A DNA stretch of 39,713 nt from JBOHNM01 sp050730675 (lineage in GTDB: Bacteria > Planctomycetota > Phycisphaerae > Phycisphaerales > UBA1924). The translations under genes were made by a program, and so were the position numbers. The notes beneath the pieces were generated by a model that saw only the letters and a program-made list of their open reading frames with translations, was not told the DNA's origin and searched no databases. The stretch's first letter is position 1. Each line of letters starts with the position of its first letter. Positions 38,261 to 39,713 of this stretch are shown here, piece after piece. The stretch lies in the NCBI GenBank assembly GCA_050730675.1, contig JBOHNM010000015.1, positions 1-39,713 of the forward strand. Direction: 5' to 3'.

Positions 38261-38476
38261 TCAGTTTCTGGTGAGGCGGTAGCCGTGGGTCAGCTTGAAG
38301 CCGACCGCCGCGGCGACGCGCGCGAGGGTTTCGGTTGAGAGCTGGTCACGGCCGTTGACCCAGGCGGAGAGGGATTGCTGGGCGATGCCGGCGGCCCGGG
38401 CGGTTTTGAGGATGGTGGCGGCGCGGAGGTGGGGCTCGAGCTGGGCGCGGAGCTGGTCGTGGGTCAGGAGTTTCAT
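38261..38476 (-). CDS. Small XRE-type HTH regulator
   Basis: A 71-residue protein that is little more than a helix-turn-helix (TILKTARAAGIAQQSLSAWVNGRDQLSTETLARVAAAVGFKL). It lies 42 bases downstream of a small companion gene transcribed from the promoter at 38.8 kb, where a perfect palindrome sits between -35 and -10. Autoregulation of the operon is the simplest reading. It could be an antitoxin-type repressor, but the upstream protein does not look like a known toxin. Confidence 0.8.
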   Translation of the reverse strand: MKLLTHDQLRAQLEPHLRAATILKTARAAGIAQQSLSAWVNGRDQLSTETLARVAAAVGFKLTHGYRLTRN

Positions 38477-38518
38477 GGGTAGGTGGGTACGGCGCCGATC
38501 GTGTGTCGCGGGGAGTTT

Positions 38519-38758
38519 TCAGTTGATGGGAACGGTGACGGCACCGGGCACGCGCGGGCACGCGAAGAGGTAGCAGAACGGCTGGCCCGTCGATGCGAGC
38601 ACATGTCTGTGCTCGGCGGGGATCAGATAGATGGCCCCGAATATCCGGACGGCGCGAAGGGAGCGGTCGGCGGCGATGGCGGCGAGCGCGGCGGCTTCGG
38701 TGCGGCACTCCTGGGCGCCGTCGATGAGCGAGTGGATTGAGGTGGTGGCGGCGGTCAT
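38519..38758 (-). CDS. Small hypothetical protein of the XRE operon
   Basis: A 79-residue protein with a strong AAGGAG before the ATG. It has a helical start (MTAATTSIHSLIDGAQECRTEAAALAAIAADRSL) and a beta part (AVRIFGAIYLIPAEHRHVLASTGQPFCYLF). Family unknown. It is first in a two-gene leftward operon with the XRE regulator, an arrangement seen in toxin-antitoxin and phage control pairs. Confidence 0.65.
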   Translation of the reverse strand: MTAATTSIHSLIDGAQECRTEAAALAAIAADRSLRAVRIFGAIYLIPAEHRHVLASTGQPFCYLFACPRVPGAVTVPIN

Positions 38759-39198
38759 GTGCGGCTCCTTGATACCATGAGTATACAGGCCAATACCTGT
38801 AGCACAAGCGCGTTTCTCGAATTGTGGATAACTTTCGGGGTTTCCCCGGTGGCGCCGTACGTGCGCCGAACGGGCGGGGGGTTTTGGGGGTGCGGGGGCG
38901 GATCGCGGCCGCTGGCCGCTCGGCGGAGAAGTGAGGAAGCGCCTGCGGCGGGGGGTGGGGGGGGTGGGCGCGAAAAAATTTTCCGTTCGGGCGCTTGATT
39001 CCGTGGAATGGGGTGCGATGTTTACCGCCGTCCACAGCGATTCCTTTTCACCCGGCGCGGCTCGTCCCCGTGCCACAGTGGAGGCCGGCCGTGCCTGAAA
39101 CCGCAACCTGATGCACTCGCCCGCGCGGCCCTCTGGCCGCGGGGCATCGGTGTGTCCGGTGCTTTGGTGCGCGGCGGTCCCGGGATTGCGGTGCGGCG
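38759..39198. other. Non-coding region with DnaA box; possible origin
   Basis: No gene is supported in these 440 bases. Besides the promoter it holds a perfect DnaA box, TTATCCACA, on the minus strand at 38823-38831, followed by a G-rich run and a short AT-rich patch (AAAAAATTTTCC near 38975). A replication origin for the element is conceivable next to the helicase gene. There is only one exact box. Confidence 0.4.
38780..38807 (-). promoter_or_regulatory. Promoter with palindromic operator
   Basis: On the minus strand TTGTGC (38807-38802) and TATACT (38785-38780) are 16 bases apart. The spacer is the perfect inverted repeat TACAGG-6 nt-CCTGTA (38801-38784), overlapping the -10. This is an ideal operator position for a repressor such as the XRE protein downstream. 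Confidence 0.7.
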
Positions 39199-39713
39199 AT
39201 GGTCAATCGAACGGGCCGGCGCGGGTGGCTGGCGTGGGGCGGGGCGGTCGGGCTGGGCGTATTGGCCGCGGCGGCGGTGTGCGTGAGCGGGATGGGCGGG
39301 TGCGCCGAGGAACGGGCGGAGGTGCCGCACGCGGTCGCGGTGGCCAACGGCATCAGGCCGGACCCGGTGACGGGCGCCGAGACGGCGCCGGTGAGCCGGG
39401 TGCCCAAGATGCTCGAGGTGTACACCCAGGCGGTGGCCGATGGCACGAAGGAACAGCTGGACACGGCGGCGGCCAAGGCCGACGCCAAGCGACTGGACGC
39501 CGAGCAGAAGGCGGCGGCGCACGCGGTGCGGATCGACCGCAACGCGCGGACCACGGCCCAGAAAATCCGCGGGCTGCAGGATGACCTGGAGAACGACAAC
39601 GCCGCCGAGGCGGCCCTGAGCGCCGCCGAGCAGCGGCAGTTTGCCCGCGATATCACCGACGCGCTGGCGGCGGGGACCACCGCCGCGGCGGCGGCCCGCG
39701 CCGAGGGCGAGCG
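39199..39713 (+). CDS. Coiled-coil lipoprotein, cut by the right edge
   Basis: The frame from ATG 39199 runs open to the end of the window (171 codons). A signal peptide (GWLAWGGAVGLGVLAAAAVC) ends in a lipobox GMGGC. A Pro-rich linker is followed by a long charged coiled coil (DTAAAKADAKRLDAEQKAAAH, RTTAQKIRGLQDDLENDNAAEAALSAAEQ). It may be a phage lysis or spanin-like lipoprotein, or a transfer component, but nothing specific is seen. Third-position GC strongly supports this frame over the antisense open frames. Confidence 0.75.
   Translation, partial: MVNRTGRRGWLAWGGAVGLGVLAAAAVCVSGMGGCAEERAEVPHAVAVANGIRPDPVTGAETAPVSRVPKMLEVYTQAVADGTKEQLDTAAAKADAKRLDAEQKAAAHAVRIDRNARTTAQKIRGLQDDLENDNAAEAALSAAEQRQFARDITDALAAGTTAAAAARAEGE

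Noticed and set aside
38261..38758. Classical toxin-antitoxin pair
   Set aside because: The XRE protein and operator fit an antitoxin, but the 79-aa partner has no toxin motif (no RelE, HigB, HipA or similar pattern), so it is left as an autoregulated operon.
19837..39713. Complete prophage
   Set aside because: No portal, terminase, capsid, tail or lysis gene can be recognised in the window. The region may be the early part of a phage, a satellite or an ICE, so only integrated phage-like element is claimed.

Overview
The window looks like chromosomal DNA from a Planctomycetota bacterium, probably of class Phycisphaerae. The GC content is high, ATGA and GTGA gene overlaps are common, and an ECF sigma factor sits beside a membrane Ser/Thr kinase with TPRs. 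A secreted protein also carries a duplicated C-terminal module of the dockerin-like kind I associate with Phycisphaerales. The assignment is by gene style only; no rRNA or housekeeping marker is present.

Bases 1-19.8 kb read as accreted accessory modules. Four times (1-65, 3230-3382, 7755-8140, 18837-18970), always on the + strand, the sequence encodes the C-terminal tail of a serine recombinase (large resolvase) without the rest of the gene; the first may be the end of an intact gene to the left. The tails delimit four modules. The first is a minus-strand arsenic operon (arsR, arsC, arsM, arsC, aquaporin) with a near-consensus and apparently leaderless promoter. The second holds a truncated PAS histidine kinase, an unrecognised 439-aa protein and the secreted dockerin-like protein. 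The third is a nine-gene minus-strand operon of small oxidoreductases and NTF2-like proteins (isochorismatase-fold hydrolase, three NTF2/SnoaL proteins, three SDRs, flavin reductase, pirin) next to the divergent ECF sigma and Ser/Thr kinase pair. The fourth is a single SRPBCC protein.

From 19.8 kb to the right edge the DNA is an integrated phage-like element. Its left edge is the 3' part of a tRNA-Pro(GGG) gene, cut in the anticodon loop. It holds divergent regulators (HTH at 20.4-21.1 kb), a run of small phage-type proteins, an ASCH protein, a C5-cytosine methyltransferase, a D12-class adenine methyltransferase, a DUF4031 protein, a cysteine-peptidase-like protein, a Gp37/Gp68 (DUF5131) protein, an SF3/D5-like helicase-primase, a second XRE operon with its own operator, a possible origin and a lipoprotein cut by the window edge. 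No integrase, capsid, terminase or tail gene is visible, so this is the early and replication part of a larger element whose right end lies outside.

The points most worth following are the recombinase-tail-delimited modules, the methyltransferase whose conserved sequence switches frame twice, in-frame palindromic units inside an early gene, REP-like palindromes between element genes, and an almost unbroken chain of 4-base gene overlaps from 29.5 to 37.8 kb.
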